Program-made: the position numbers and the translations under genes
Source: Pseudomonas entomophila
GTDB taxonomy: Bacteria; Pseudomonadota; Gammaproteobacteria; Pseudomonadales; Pseudomonadaceae
DNA length: 64,000 nt
Assembly: GCF_018417595.1 (NCBI RefSeq)
Contig: NZ_CP070982.1
Location: 5,693,001-5,757,000, forward strand
Direction of reading: 5' to 3'
Notes under the pieces: model-generated
Database searches by the model: none
The model's input: the letters and a program-made list of their open reading frames with translations, nothing else
What the model was told of the DNA's origin: nothing
Shown: piece after piece, positions 48,828-57,591 of the stretch
Layout: every line of letters begins with the position of its first letter
How positions within the stretch are numbered: position 1 is the first letter of the stretch

Positions 48828-50726
48828 TCAGCTGGCCGTCGCCCTGCGCTTCTCGGCCAGCCAACTGCGCCCATACAGGAACATGACCGCCAGCAACGCC
48901 AGCGCCTGGGCACCCAGCGAATACGCATCGGCATGTATCCCCAGCCAGTCGAACTCGAAGAATGCCACCGGCCGCGTGCCCAGCACGCCGGCCTCCTGCA
49001 GCGCCTTGACGCCATGCCCGGCGAACACCACCGACAACGCGCACAGCAGCCCAGCGTTGATGCTGAAGAACAACGCCAGCGGCAGCTTGGCCGAACCGCG
49101 CAGGATCACCCAGGCCAGGCCCACCAGCACTACCAGCGCGGTGGCGCCACCGGCCAGCACCGCCTGGTGCCCGGCCGGGCCCGCCTGCAGCCACAGGGTC
49201 TCGTAGAACAGGATCACTTCGAACAACTCGCGGTACACCGAGAAGAACGCCAGCAAGGCGAAGCCGAAGCGCCCGCCGCCGCTGACCAGGCTGCTCTTGA
49301 TGTAGTTCTGCCAGGCGGCGGCGTGGCGGCGGTCGTGCATCCACACCCCCAGCCACAGCACCATCACCGAGGCGAACAACGCCGTGCAGCCTTCGAGCAG
49401 CTCACGCTGCGCGCCGCCCACGTCGATCACGTAGGCCGCCAGGGCCCAGGTGCCGAAGCCGGCGAGCAGCGCCAGGCCCCAGCCAATGTTGACGCTGCGC
49501 ACCGCCGACTGCTGGCCGGTGTTGCGTAGGAAGGCGAGGATCGCTGCCAGCACCAGGATTGCTTCCACGCCCTCGCGCAACAGGATCAGCAAGCCGGAGA
49601 TGTAGCTCAACGACCAGCTCAGGCCATCGCTGCCCAGCAGCTTGGCAGCCTGGGCGAGCTTGACCTTGGCCTCGGCCAGTCGCTGTTCGGCCTGGGCCAG
49701 CGGCAGGCCGTCCTGCAGCGACTGACGGTAGGCCATCAGGGATTTTTCAGTGTCCTTGCGTACCTGGGTGTCGATGTTGTCGAGCGAGCTTTCCACCAAC
49801 TCGAAGCCTTCCAGGTACGCCGCCACCGACAGGTCGTAGGCCTGGTCGTGGTCACCGGCGCGGTAGGCCGCCAGGCTCTTGTCCAGGGTGCTGGAGGTGT
49901 AGTCGAGCAGTTGCGCCGGGCCCCGCTTGGCCTGCGGCGGCTGGGCGCGCTGGGCGCGGAATGCCGGCACGGCATCGGCGCCTTCATTGGCGGCGATTTC
50001 GGCTGGGGTCTGGCGGGCCAGGTCGGCGATGTTCCAGGTCTTGTCGCCCTTGGCCGCCTGCGGATCGGCGGTGAAGCTGGCGATATAGGCGGCCACGTCC
50101 CAACGCTGGCGCTCGTCGAGCTGGTCGGCGAACGATGGCATTTCGGTACCGTCGATGCCCAGGCCGAGGGTGTTGTAGAGGTCGAACAGGCTGAGCTGGT
50201 CCAGGCGCTCGGCGTTGCGCAGGTTGGCCGGGGCAGGCTCCAGGCCCACACCTGCCGGGCCGTCGCCCAGCCCGGTGTCGCCGTGGCAGATCGAGCAATT
50301 CTGCGCATACAGCGTTGCGCCACGGGCCGCATCCGGGGTGATCACCGGGGCCTGGCTGACTTCGTAAGCCACCGCCAGGCGCGCCCCCAACTGGCGGGCC
50401 TGGCGGGCAACGGCGCTGCCGTCCTGGCGTTGCTCGATGGCCTGGCGCAGCGCCTGCACCCCCTGCTCCAGCCCGGCGCGTTCGGCATTGGCCGGCAAGC
50501 CTTCGACCAGCTCGGCCAGCAGCGCGCTGAATTCTTGCTGCTCACGGTATTCCCCCGTGTCCACCACCTTGCCGTCACGCACCGTCGGCGGATAGTCGGC
50601 ACCGATGTAGTCCAGCAAGTGCAGGGCCTTGCCCGCGTCGGCCGGGGCCTCGGCCAGTGCCAGGGTGCTGCCCAGGGCCAGTAGCGGCCACACCAACAAG
50701 GCGAGAAGACGGGAACGGGAAATCAT
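48828..50726 (-). CDS. Cytochrome c-FTR1 fusion high-affinity iron permease
   Basis: This 632-residue protein has a signal peptide (LLALLVWPLLALGSTLALA), a periplasmic region with one c-type haem site Cys144-Ser-Ile-Cys147-His148, a helical linker to about residue 365, and a seven-helix FTR1 permease. Two FTR1 RExxE iron motifs are present: LREGVEAIL (about 380) and YRELFEVILFY (about 498). The haem may oxidise Fe(II) before import, as the multicopper oxidase does in yeast; this is inference. ATG 50726 gives the signal peptide cleanly. Divergent from the lipoprotein operon. Confidence 0.92.
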   Translation of the reverse strand: MISRSRLLALLVWPLLALGSTLALAEAPADAGKALHLLDYIGADYPPTVRDGKVVDTGEYREQQEFSALLAELVEGLPANAERAGLEQGVQALRQAIEQRQDGSAVARQARQLGARLAVAYEVSQAPVITPDAARGATLYAQNCSICHGDTGLGDGPAGVGLEPAPANLRNAERLDQLSLFDLYNTLGLGIDGTEMPSFADQLDERQRWDVAAYIASFTADPQAAKGDKTWNIADLARQTPAEIAANEGADAVPAFRAQRAQPPQAKRGPAQLLDYTSSTLDKSLAAYRAGDHDQAYDLSVAAYLEGFELVESSLDNIDTQVRKDTEKSLMAYRQSLQDGLPLAQAEQRLAEAKVKLAQAAKLLGSDGLSWSLSYISGLLILLREGVEAILVLAAILAFLRNTGQQSAVRSVNIGWGLALLAGFGTWALAAYVIDVGGAQRELLEGCTALFASVMVLWLGVWMHDRRHAAAWQNYIKSSLVSGGGRFGFALLAFFSVYRELFEVILFYETLWLQAGPAGHQAVLAGGATALVVLVGLAWVILRGSAKLPLALFFSINAGLLCALSVVFAGHGVKALQEAGVLGTRPVAFFEFDWLGIHADAYSLGAQALALLAVMFLYGRSWLAEKRRATAS

Positions 50727-51036
50727 GGCCAATCTCGACGGTAATACGAAAGAGAACATTGTTCACTTCCACTCCCCTTCTCTCAAGGCTCAGCGGCGGA
50801 TTTCATGAAAATTCTTGCAACATCCACATTTGACAGACAGCTATCCGTATGGCGGCACCGCGTGAAAAATAAGAGTCATTTGGCCATCATTTAACTATCA
50901 CTTTGGGTATAATCCCGCGCCGCCTTAATAGCCATTTGCAATCAAGGCGCCTCCATCCGGAGGCTCTGGCGATGAACAGAGGGATCTGCCGCCCCCGCCT
51001 GCGCGGCTCAATTGTTTCAGGGAAAGAAGAAGTCCG
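50727..51036 (+). promoter_or_regulatory. Divergent control region between FTR1 and the lipoprotein operon
   Basis: TATAAT at 50908-50913 is an excellent -10 facing the lipoprotein genes, but its -35 is poor (CATCAT at 17 bases), suggesting an activator. A transcript would start near 50920 with a leader of about 115 bases holding the hairpin GCCTCC-ATCC-GGAGGC (50949-50964). An AT-rich stretch at 50860-50900 was inspected for a Fur site for FTR1; the best match was weak. Confidence 0.55.
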
Positions 51037-52428
51037 ATGGTATCCCGCGCCTTAACCCTGGCGACCCTGGTCGCCGCCGTGCAGCTAACTGGTTGCTCGG
51101 TGTTCCGCAGCTACGACAGCGAACTGCAGGAAACCAACCAGCAACTGGCCGCCGGCAATGTCGATGCCGCCCTCGCCTTGCTGGAAAGCCATAACAAGGG
51201 CGAGCAGAAAGACCTGCTCTACTACTTCGAGAAAGGTGAACTGCTGCGCTCCAAGGGCGACCTCAAGGGTAGCCAGGACGCCTGGCGCGCGGCCGACAGC
51301 GTGGTGTTCCAGTGGGAAGAGTCGGTCAAGCTCGACACCGACAAGTACCTGAGCCAATTCGGCAGCTACCTGGTCAACGACAAAGTTCGCCGCTACGAAG
51401 GCTACGACTACGAAAAAGTCATGCTGACCACGCAGATGGCCTTGAACCTGCTGGCCCAGAACGACTTCGACGGCGCTCGCACCGAAATCAAGAAGACCCA
51501 CGAACGCGAGGCGGTCATCGCCGAACTGCGCGACAAGGAATACCTCAAGCGCGAGGAAGAAGCCGAGAAAGAGGGCATCAAGACCGAGTACAAGGACCTG
51601 CAGGGTTACCCGGTCGCCAGCCTCGACGCCCCTGACGTGGTGGGTTTGAAGAACAGCTACCAGAGCGCCTTCAGCCACTACCTGTCCGGTTTCGTCTATG
51701 AAGCCCTGGGCGAGAAAGGCCTGGCTGCGCCGGGCTACCGCAAGGCCGCCGAACTGCGGCCGAAGACTCCGCTGCTGGAGCAGGCCCTGCTCGACCTCGA
51801 CAAGAACAGCGCCAAGCCTGGCGAGAGCGACGTGCTGATCGTGGTGCAGACCGGCCTGGCGCCGAGCCGCGACTCGATCCGCATCCCCCTGCCGCTGCCG
51901 ATCGACAACAACCTGGTGATCACCCCGCTGTCGTTCCCAATCATCAAGGACGACACCTCGACCGCGCACCTGGGCGAGATCCAGCTCAATGACAAAGCCC
52001 TGGCCCTGACCGCGCTCAACAGCACCAGCGCCATGTCGCGCCGCGCCCTGCGCGACGACATGCCCGGCATCATCCTGCGCACCAGCGTGCGCGCCATCAG
52101 CCGCGGCGTGGCGCAGAAAAACCTGAACAAGGCCAACCCCATGGCTGGCCTGGTGGTGGGTATCGCCGGCACCGTGCTCGAGGGTGCCGACACCCGCACC
52201 TGGCGCACCCTGCCGAACGAGACCCAAGTCGCCCGGGTGCGCCTCAAACAAGGCGAGCATCACCTGAGCCTGCCGTCGAGCCTCGGTGGCACCCAGGTCA
52301 CCGTGAAGGTCGATCGCCCGTACCAGGTGGTCAGCCTGCGTGTGGTCGGCAACCGTGTGTTCGCCGGCGGCCCGGCCGTCGAAGTCGCCCCACAGGCCAC
52401 GGCGCAAGCCGTGGCCAGCCTCAAGTAA
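51037..52428 (+). CDS. Large envelope lipoprotein, COG3014-like
   Basis: This 463-residue lipoprotein has a signal peptide ending VQLTGC (lipobox, Cys about 20) followed by SVF, which suggests outer-membrane sorting. The next 250 residues are helical with TPR-like spacing (VDAALALLESHNKGEQKDLL, then YYFEKGELLRSKGDLKGSQD). The C-terminal part is beta-rich. It starts a four-gene operon with YcfL-like, LpoB-like and CsgG-like proteins. The combination with LpoB-like proteins suggests a cell-wall or envelope role; activity is not known. Confidence 0.85.
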   Translation: MVSRALTLATLVAAVQLTGCSVFRSYDSELQETNQQLAAGNVDAALALLESHNKGEQKDLLYYFEKGELLRSKGDLKGSQDAWRAADSVVFQWEESVKLDTDKYLSQFGSYLVNDKVRRYEGYDYEKVMLTTQMALNLLAQNDFDGARTEIKKTHEREAVIAELRDKEYLKREEEAEKEGIKTEYKDLQGYPVASLDAPDVVGLKNSYQSAFSHYLSGFVYEALGEKGLAAPGYRKAAELRPKTPLLEQALLDLDKNSAKPGESDVLIVVQTGLAPSRDSIRIPLPLPIDNNLVITPLSFPIIKDDTSTAHLGEIQLNDKALALTALNSTSAMSRRALRDDMPGIILRTSVRAISRGVAQKNLNKANPMAGLVVGIAGTVLEGADTRTWRTLPNETQVARVRLKQGEHHLSLPSSLGGTQVTVKVDRPYQVVSLRVVGNRVFAGGPAVEVAPQATAQAVASLK

Positions 52429-52442
52429 GTCAAGGATCGATC

Positions 52443-52811
52443 ATGCGCAGAACATGCCTCGCCCTGGCCGCCGTCGCCCTCCTGGCCGGCTGTGCCACCC
52501 CGCCCCCTGCCCCGGGCAGCGCCGCCAGCAAGGTGGTGACCATGGGCCAGCTGGACAACATCGAGATCGGCCAGATGCGGGTCGCCCGCGAAAACGGTTT
52601 CCTCACCGTCAATGTGGCGCTGAACAACACCGGCCGCAGCAACCAGACCCTGTACTACCGCTTTGCCTGGCTGGGCAACGACGGCTTCCCGGTGGCTGAC
52701 GAAGAGTCCTGGAAAACCCTGCCGTTGTACGGCAAGCAGGCCAAGTACCTGCCCGCCATCGCCCCGACGCCCAAGGCCACCGACTTCCGCCTCGAAGTCC
52801 ACACCCGGTAA
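52443..52811 (+). CDS. YcfL-like lipoprotein
   Basis: This 122-residue lipoprotein has lipobox LLAGC (Cys about 18) and ATP after it. The mature domain is beta-sandwich-like, with VNVALNNTGRSNQTLYYRFA WLG as the YcfL landmark. AAGGA precedes the ATG. In E. coli ycfL sits directly before lpoB, and the same order holds here. Role unknown. Confidence 0.85.
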   Translation: MRRTCLALAAVALLAGCATPPPAPGSAASKVVTMGQLDNIEIGQMRVARENGFLTVNVALNNTGRSNQTLYYRFAWLGNDGFPVADEESWKTLPLYGKQAKYLPAIAPTPKATDFRLEVHTR

Positions 52812-52832
52812 CCCCTTTCAGGAGCATTTCCC

Positions 52833-53420
52833 ATGTTTGCACGCCTTTCCCTCGCCGCCGTCGCCATCGCCCTGGTCAGTGGCTGCAGCACCCCTTCCCC
52901 GGTTCTCGGTGGCAAGAACATCAGCTACGGCGACAACAAGGCCGTCGAGCTGGTCACCAACGAGTTCGGCTCCACCGACCTGCAGATGATCGCCGAGAGC
53001 ATGACCCGCTCCCTGGCCCAGTCCGGCGTGCTGCACGGCCGCCCGGTGGTGCAGGTGTATGACGTGAAGAACAAGACCAGCGAGTACATCGATACCCGCG
53101 AGATCACCACCTCGATCAAGACCCAGCTGATGAAGTCCGGCGCAGCCCGCTTCGCCAGCGACAACACCGAGATGCAGAGCCAGGTCGACCAGCTCAAGCT
53201 GCAGAACCAGAGCGGCCTGTACAAGAAGAACAGCGTGGCCAAGACCGGCAACATGATCGCCGCCAAGTACCGCCTGGAAGGTTCGATCAGCTCGATCGTC
53301 AAGCGCAGCAGTGACTACAAGGACGTGTTCTACAAGTTCAGCCTGCAGCTGATCGACGTGGAAAGCGGCCTGGCCGAATGGATGGACGAAAAAGAAATCC
53401 GCAAGACCACGGAGCGCTGA
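52833..53420 (+). CDS. LpoB-like lipoprotein
   Basis: This 195-residue lipoprotein has lipobox LVSGC (Cys about 17). The mature domain resembles LpoB, the outer-membrane activator of PBP1b: DLQMIAESMTRSLAQSGVL, then YIDTREITTSIKTQLMKSG, and YRLEGSISSIVKRSSDYKDV. P. aeruginosa is reported to use a different activator, LpoP, so the job of this homologue in Pseudomonas is uncertain and no symbol is given. AGGAG precedes the ATG. The next gene starts after three bases. Confidence 0.83.
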   Translation: MFARLSLAAVAIALVSGCSTPSPVLGGKNISYGDNKAVELVTNEFGSTDLQMIAESMTRSLAQSGVLHGRPVVQVYDVKNKTSEYIDTREITTSIKTQLMKSGAARFASDNTEMQSQVDQLKLQNQSGLYKKNSVAKTGNMIAAKYRLEGSISSIVKRSSDYKDVFYKFSLQLIDVESGLAEWMDEKEIRKTTER

Positions 53421-53423
53421 TCG

Positions 53424-54167
53424 ATGCGTGCATGGATGACCATCATCGGCCTGGCCTGGGCGTTCGGCGCCCAGGCGGCCCCCAAGGTGGCGGTGACCGA
53501 CCTGGCCTACCAGGAGCGGGTGGAGGAGTACATCCACACCGTCGAGGCCCAGAACAGCCACCAGTCGAGCCTGTACAGCGCCAGCGGCCAGTCCAGCTAC
53601 AGCGAGTACGAGAGCCTCAACAGCTACATCGAGCAGACCGAAGTGCGCAAGTTCGGTGGCGACATCAAGGGTGAGATCCTCAAGAGCGGCCTGTTCCAGC
53701 TGGTCCAGGGCACACCCTACACCGCCGCTTCGAAGGAAGACGTGTACGACGTGATCCGCCGCATCAAGAACGGTGCGTTCAAGGGCGCCGACTACGTGCT
53801 GTTCGGCACCCTGTCGGACATCGACTTCCAGGAAGACATCAACGCCCTGGACCACACCGACAGCTACTCGGCGGTGCTGGGCCTGACCGTGGTCGCCGAC
53901 TTCAGCCTGATCAACACCCGCACCTACGAGATCACCTCGGCGTTCACCGCCATGGGTGAAGGGCAGGACACCAAGCTGGTGAAGAGCCGCGACCGCAGCG
54001 TGACGCTGAACCGCCCGCGGGTGGTGCGCGACGTGTCGAAGGCGCTGGGGGAAGATGTGGCGCAGCAGCTGGCTGAACAGCTGGGTGGCTCGGTCCCGGG
54101 GCAAGCCCGGCAACCGCGGGGGCGGGACAACCTGCCGCCGGATGAGCCGGCGCGGATTCTGCAATAA
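53424..54167 (+). CDS. Periplasmic CsgG/LpoB-superfamily protein
   Basis: This 247-residue protein has a signal peptide (MRAWMTIIGLAWAFGAQA) with no lipobox cysteine, so it is predicted to be soluble in the periplasm. The body (PKVAVTDLAYQERVEEYIHT, GEILKSGLFQLV and GADYVLFGTLSDIDFQED) follows the CsgG/LpoB pattern of an exported nucleotide-binding-like fold. The C-terminal tail is Pro/Arg-rich. It starts three bases after the LpoB-like stop and closes the operon. The pairing with a lipidated paralogue suggests a complex. Confidence 0.8.
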   Translation: MRAWMTIIGLAWAFGAQAAPKVAVTDLAYQERVEEYIHTVEAQNSHQSSLYSASGQSSYSEYESLNSYIEQTEVRKFGGDIKGEILKSGLFQLVQGTPYTAASKEDVYDVIRRIKNGAFKGADYVLFGTLSDIDFQEDINALDHTDSYSAVLGLTVVADFSLINTRTYEITSAFTAMGEGQDTKLVKSRDRSVTLNRPRVVRDVSKALGEDVAQQLAEQLGGSVPGQARQPRGRDNLPPDEPARILQ

Positions 54168-54185
54168 GGTCCGACGGTAGAGCTA

Positions 54186-54398
54186 CAGCGCCTGTGAGAT
54201 CGAGCGCCGCCCACGCGGCGCATCGCGGATGAATCCGCTCCTACAGGTTTGTTTCGGGCCAGCGCGGCACGACACGGTATGTCGCCAAGCGCCAAGGCGG
54301 GCAACCATGGCCTCACAGATGCGGCACGTTGCAACAAATGTAGGAGCGGATTCATCCGCGATGCGCCGCGCGGGCGGCGCTCGATCTCATAGGCGCTG
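54186..54398. repeat. Long REPIN-like inverted repeat after the lipoprotein operon
   Basis: Arms 54186-54245 and 54339-54398 match at 58 of 60 positions when inverted, by hand count. The outer part (CAGCGCCTGTGAGATCGAGC) lies outside the REP core TGTAGGAGCGGATTCATCCG. The 93-base centre carries no gene. Confidence 0.92.
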
Positions 54399-54441
54399 CA
54401 ACACGCCCGTCGAACACCTCGAGAAACCCAACATTCTCAAC

Positions 54442-55680
54442 TCAGGCGCGCACGCCCTCAGGCAACGGCAGCGCCAACAAACGCTCATCCAGCAGCCCCA
54501 GCCCTTCCTGGAACAACTGGTTGCTGCGCTCGGTCTCACCCAGCCCCGCCAGCAGACGCGCAAGCTCGGCGCATGCCTCCGGGTTGCGCTCCATGCGCAG
54601 GCTGCTTTCCAGGTAATCCCGGGCCTTGCCCCAAAGACGGTTCTGCAAGCTCAAACGGCCTAGGGTAAGCAGCAGGCTCGGGTCCTGCGGATGCTCCTTC
54701 AACCAGCCTTCCGCTGTCTGCAACTGACGCGCCGGATCATCACCTCGCACCAAGCCATACAGCCGGGCGAGATGACTTTCGTAGCCGCGTTTGAGCGCCC
54801 CACGCAGCACCTGTTCGGCTTCACCCTGCGCACCCACCTGGCGCAGTTGCTCGGCATAAGCCAGAACCAACTGGGGCTCCTGGCGCTGTGCGGCGGTGAG
54901 CTGCTGCCAAGCACGTTCGAGCGCCTGGCGCGCCGCCTGCGGATCTTCACCGCGGGTCGCCGCCAGCCCCAGGTTCCGCCCCCAGGCACGCTGCTCGAGC
55001 TCAGCCAGTTCATTGGCCGGCAGCACCTTGTGCTTGCGCAGGTCCGGCAACAGGCGGATCACCGCCGACCAGTCACCGCGTTCCAGATGCAGGCGCTGCA
55101 ACAGACGCAGCACCTGGGCGTTGTTCGGGTAGCGCTCCTGCATGGCCAGCAGGGCCTCCAGGGCACCTTCGCTTTCGCCACGGTCCATCTGCAACTGGGC
55201 ATGGGCCAGGGCAATGGCGAGTTCAGCCTGGGGCTGACGCTCCAGGGCACGCTCCAGCAGGTTGTCGCGGTCTTCGACACGTCCCAGCTCGTTGGCTGCA
55301 CGAGCAGCACCGAGGTAATAGAGCAACGGCTGGCGTGCGGATTCGGCGGCCCGCTGCAGATGGCGCTGAGCGCTGGTCCAGCGGCCTTCGGCCAGGTCCA
55401 GCTGGCCTTGCTCGATGGCGATGCGGTCGCGACGGACGCGGTTGCGGCGCGACCAGGGGTTGACCACGCCGGTCGAGGTCAGCACCAGCCCGATCAGATA
55501 GCGCAGCACCAGCAACAGCAAGACGATGCCGACCAGCGCGCCCAGCGCCGCCCACAGGCCCGACTGATAACGAAAACTACCGTATGAGATCAGTACGTAG
55601 CCGCTGTGCTTGGCAATGGCGATGCCCAGCGCCGCAGCGATCACGATCGCCAACACCGCCAGCAGGTAGACACGCTTCAT
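54442..55680 (-). CDS. hemY: HemY-like membrane TPR protein
   Basis: This is a 412-residue inner-membrane protein with two N-terminal helices (about residues 4-22 and 41-65), a cytoplasmic linker and a TPR array (WTSAQRHLQRAAESARQPLL, then LERALERQPQAELAIALAHA). It is the gammaproteobacterial HemY, unrelated to the Bacillus protoporphyrinogen oxidase of that name. Its ATG overlaps the hemX stop by four bases. Its function in haem synthesis is not settled. Confidence 0.92.
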   Translation of the reverse strand: MKRVYLLAVLAIVIAAALGIAIAKHSGYVLISYGSFRYQSGLWAALGALVGIVLLLLVLRYLIGLVLTSTGVVNPWSRRNRVRRDRIAIEQGQLDLAEGRWTSAQRHLQRAAESARQPLLYYLGAARAANELGRVEDRDNLLERALERQPQAELAIALAHAQLQMDRGESEGALEALLAMQERYPNNAQVLRLLQRLHLERGDWSAVIRLLPDLRKHKVLPANELAELEQRAWGRNLGLAATRGEDPQAARQALERAWQQLTAAQRQEPQLVLAYAEQLRQVGAQGEAEQVLRGALKRGYESHLARLYGLVRGDDPARQLQTAEGWLKEHPQDPSLLLTLGRLSLQNRLWGKARDYLESSLRMERNPEACAELARLLAGLGETERSNQLFQEGLGLLDERLLALPLPEGVRA

Positions 55681-56777
55681 GGCTTGGCCCCTTCGGCAGG
55701 GGCCGGCAGGTGGCGGCGCTGGATATAAGCCTGTACCGCCGCCAGGCTCTCGCTCAGGTCAGGGGTCACGACCGACACCGGCTGCTCGGCGAGCTGGTTG
55801 AAGCTGTCAAGCATGGCCTTGCTTTGCGGGTTGTCCGGGTTGAAGTTGGCCAGCAGCACGCTGCGGGCGTCATCCAGCGCCTGGTTGTAGACCTTTTCCT
55901 GGCCATTGAGCGCCGCCCACTGGGCCTGCTCGATGGTCAGGCTGAGGGCCAGGCGCAGTTGATTCAGCGACTGCCCGGAGAGCAGCGGGCGCACGTTGTC
56001 ATCAGCGTTGAACTCGATCTGGAAGTATTTGGAGATCTCGGCCCACCACTGCGACCAGCGGCTGGCGCCATCACCTTCATTGGTCAGGGCGCCCATGGCG
56101 TCGGCGTCGGCGGCGAACTCCGGCGACTGGGCACTGAGCTGCTGCACCAGCTCTCGCTGGGCGGCGAGCTTGAGGAACAGGCCGGTGCGGTCGGGCTGCT
56201 GGGTGCTGCTGAGCGTGGCCAGGCTGCGCGCCAGCTGCTCGCGCGCCGCGAAGGCACCCGGGTCGCTCTGCTCGCGCAGGATCTCGTCGGCACCTTCGAC
56301 CAGGGCCTTGGCACTGGTGACGTCCTGCAACGCCGACAGCCGCAGCGTGGCCAGGCGCAGCAGGTGCTCGGCCTCAGCCAGGCGCCACTCCTTGCGGCTC
56401 TCGCCCAACACGGTTTCCAACCGCTGGCTCAGGCGCTGCTGGTCGCCCTGCAACTGCGCCACCAGGCGGCGGCGGTCTTCCAGTTCGCCGGCAGCCGGCA
56501 GGCTGGCCAGTTGCGCGGTCAGCTGCTGCTCGCGTTGCTGCAACGCGTCGGCCCGTTGGGTGAGTGCCTGCAGGTGCTCGCCCTGACCTTGCTCGCTGCC
56601 CTGCAGCTGGCGCACCTGCAAGACGCCCCAGCCGCCTACGGCGACTCCGGCGGCGCCCAGCAACAGGGCCAGCAGTGCCAAGCCGTTGCCGGAGCGTCGG
56701 GCGGGCGTGGCGGTGGAGGTTTGCGGCGCGTCGGGCGCCGTGGGCTGTTCCGTGTTGGACAAGACAGTTTCGCTCAC
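55677..56777 (-). CDS. hemX: HemX-like membrane protein
   Basis: This 366-residue protein has a Pro/Ala/Thr-rich cytoplasmic start, a single membrane helix (LALLALLLGAAGVAVGGWGV), a periplasmic coiled coil (about 60-130) and a C-terminal domain (HLLRLATLRLSALQDVTSAK). I use GTG at 56777 because AAGGA sits seven bases upstream; an ATG nine codons earlier (56804) is possible. In E. coli the hemX frame is sometimes called a uroporphyrinogen methyltransferase, but no SAM motif is visible. hemC-D-X-Y operon. Confidence 0.9.
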   Translation of the reverse strand: MSETVLSNTEQPTAPDAPQTSTATPARRSGNGLALLALLLGAAGVAVGGWGVLQVRQLQGSEQGQGEHLQALTQRADALQQREQQLTAQLASLPAAGELEDRRRLVAQLQGDQQRLSQRLETVLGESRKEWRLAEAEHLLRLATLRLSALQDVTSAKALVEGADEILREQSDPGAFAAREQLARSLATLSSTQQPDRTGLFLKLAAQRELVQQLSAQSPEFAADADAMGALTNEGDGASRWSQWWAEISKYFQIEFNADDNVRPLLSGQSLNQLRLALSLTIEQAQWAALNGQEKVYNQALDDARSVLLANFNPDNPQSKAMLDSFNQLAEQPVSVVTPDLSESLAAVQAYIQRRHLPAPAEGAKP

Positions 56778-56823
56778 GTATCCATCCTTTGCATGGTGGC
56801 GCATCGTTCTCTAGCTTAGCGCC

Positions 56824-57591
56824 TTAAAAGGCAGGCGCAGCGGTTCGCTGCACGGCTGCCAGCAAGGCCGCGGCACTGGCGCCACGGCAATCCACAACCT
56901 CGCGGGCACCCAGCGCGCGGGCCTGGTCGGCGACCCGCGGGCTAGGCACGAACAACGGCAGGCGCGAAAGCCGCGACCAGTCCGTCCCCGCTATCTGATG
57001 CAAGTGTTCAAGACCCTGCCCACTGCTGACCACCAGGCCATTGAGGCGTTCCCCATCGATGCGCTGCGCCAGGGTCCCGGTCGGGTAGTGCGGCAGGCAA
57101 CGGCGATACAGTTCCAGATAATCGACACTAGCACCTTGCTCTGCAAGACGCTCGGCCAGCAGTTCGCGACCTCCTACGCCACGGACAATAAAGACGCGTG
57201 ATGTAGGAAGTGCGATAGCCTGACGTAGGAATGGATGAGCCAGCAAGGCCTCACTGTCATCACCTCCTGTAGGGAAAGTCACCAAAAGCCCACGCGCCTG
57301 AAGTACGCTCGCCGTGGCCTCCCCAACCGTGAACCAGCCGGCACGCGGCGGTTCGACGCCTGCCTGGTCAAGCTGCTCGAGCAGCAGCCGCGCAGCCGGT
57401 TTGCTCACCACGATGATCGCTTGCGCCTGGCCAATCTCAGCCAGGAGCTCCTGTTGCCGGGGCTCCAGTTCGACCGGTTCGATGGCCAGCAAGGGCAGGC
57501 TGGCACTGGCAATGCCTGCATCGGCCAACGACCGCGCCAGTGCCGCACAGTCCTCTTCAGGGCGGGTCAGCAGCAGGCGCCAGGGGCTCAC
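56824..57591 (-). CDS. hemD: Uroporphyrinogen-III synthase
   Basis: This enzyme closes hydroxymethylbilane with inversion of ring D. It has 255 residues, opening [20 protein letters not shown], with [14 protein letters not shown] and [10 protein letters not shown] typical of this poorly conserved family. It starts at GTG 57591, overlapping the hemC stop by four bases (GTGA), so translation is coupled to hemC. hemX follows after a 46-base gap. Confidence 0.93.
   Translation of the reverse strand: MSPWRLLLTRPEEDCAALARSLADAGIASASLPLLAIEPVELEPRQQELLAEIGQAQAIIVVSKPAARLLLEQLDQAGVEPPRAGWFTVGEATASVLQARGLLVTFPTGGDDSEALLAHPFLRQAIALPTSRVFIVRGVGGRELLAERLAEQGASVDYLELYRRCLPHYPTGTLAQRIDGERLNGLVVSSGQGLEHLHQIAGTDWSRLSRLPLFVPSPRVADQARALGAREVVDCRGASAAALLAAVQRTAAPAF

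Noticed and set aside
50867..50890. Fur box ahead of FTR1
   Set aside because: The best register matches only about 10 of 19 positions, too weak to claim.
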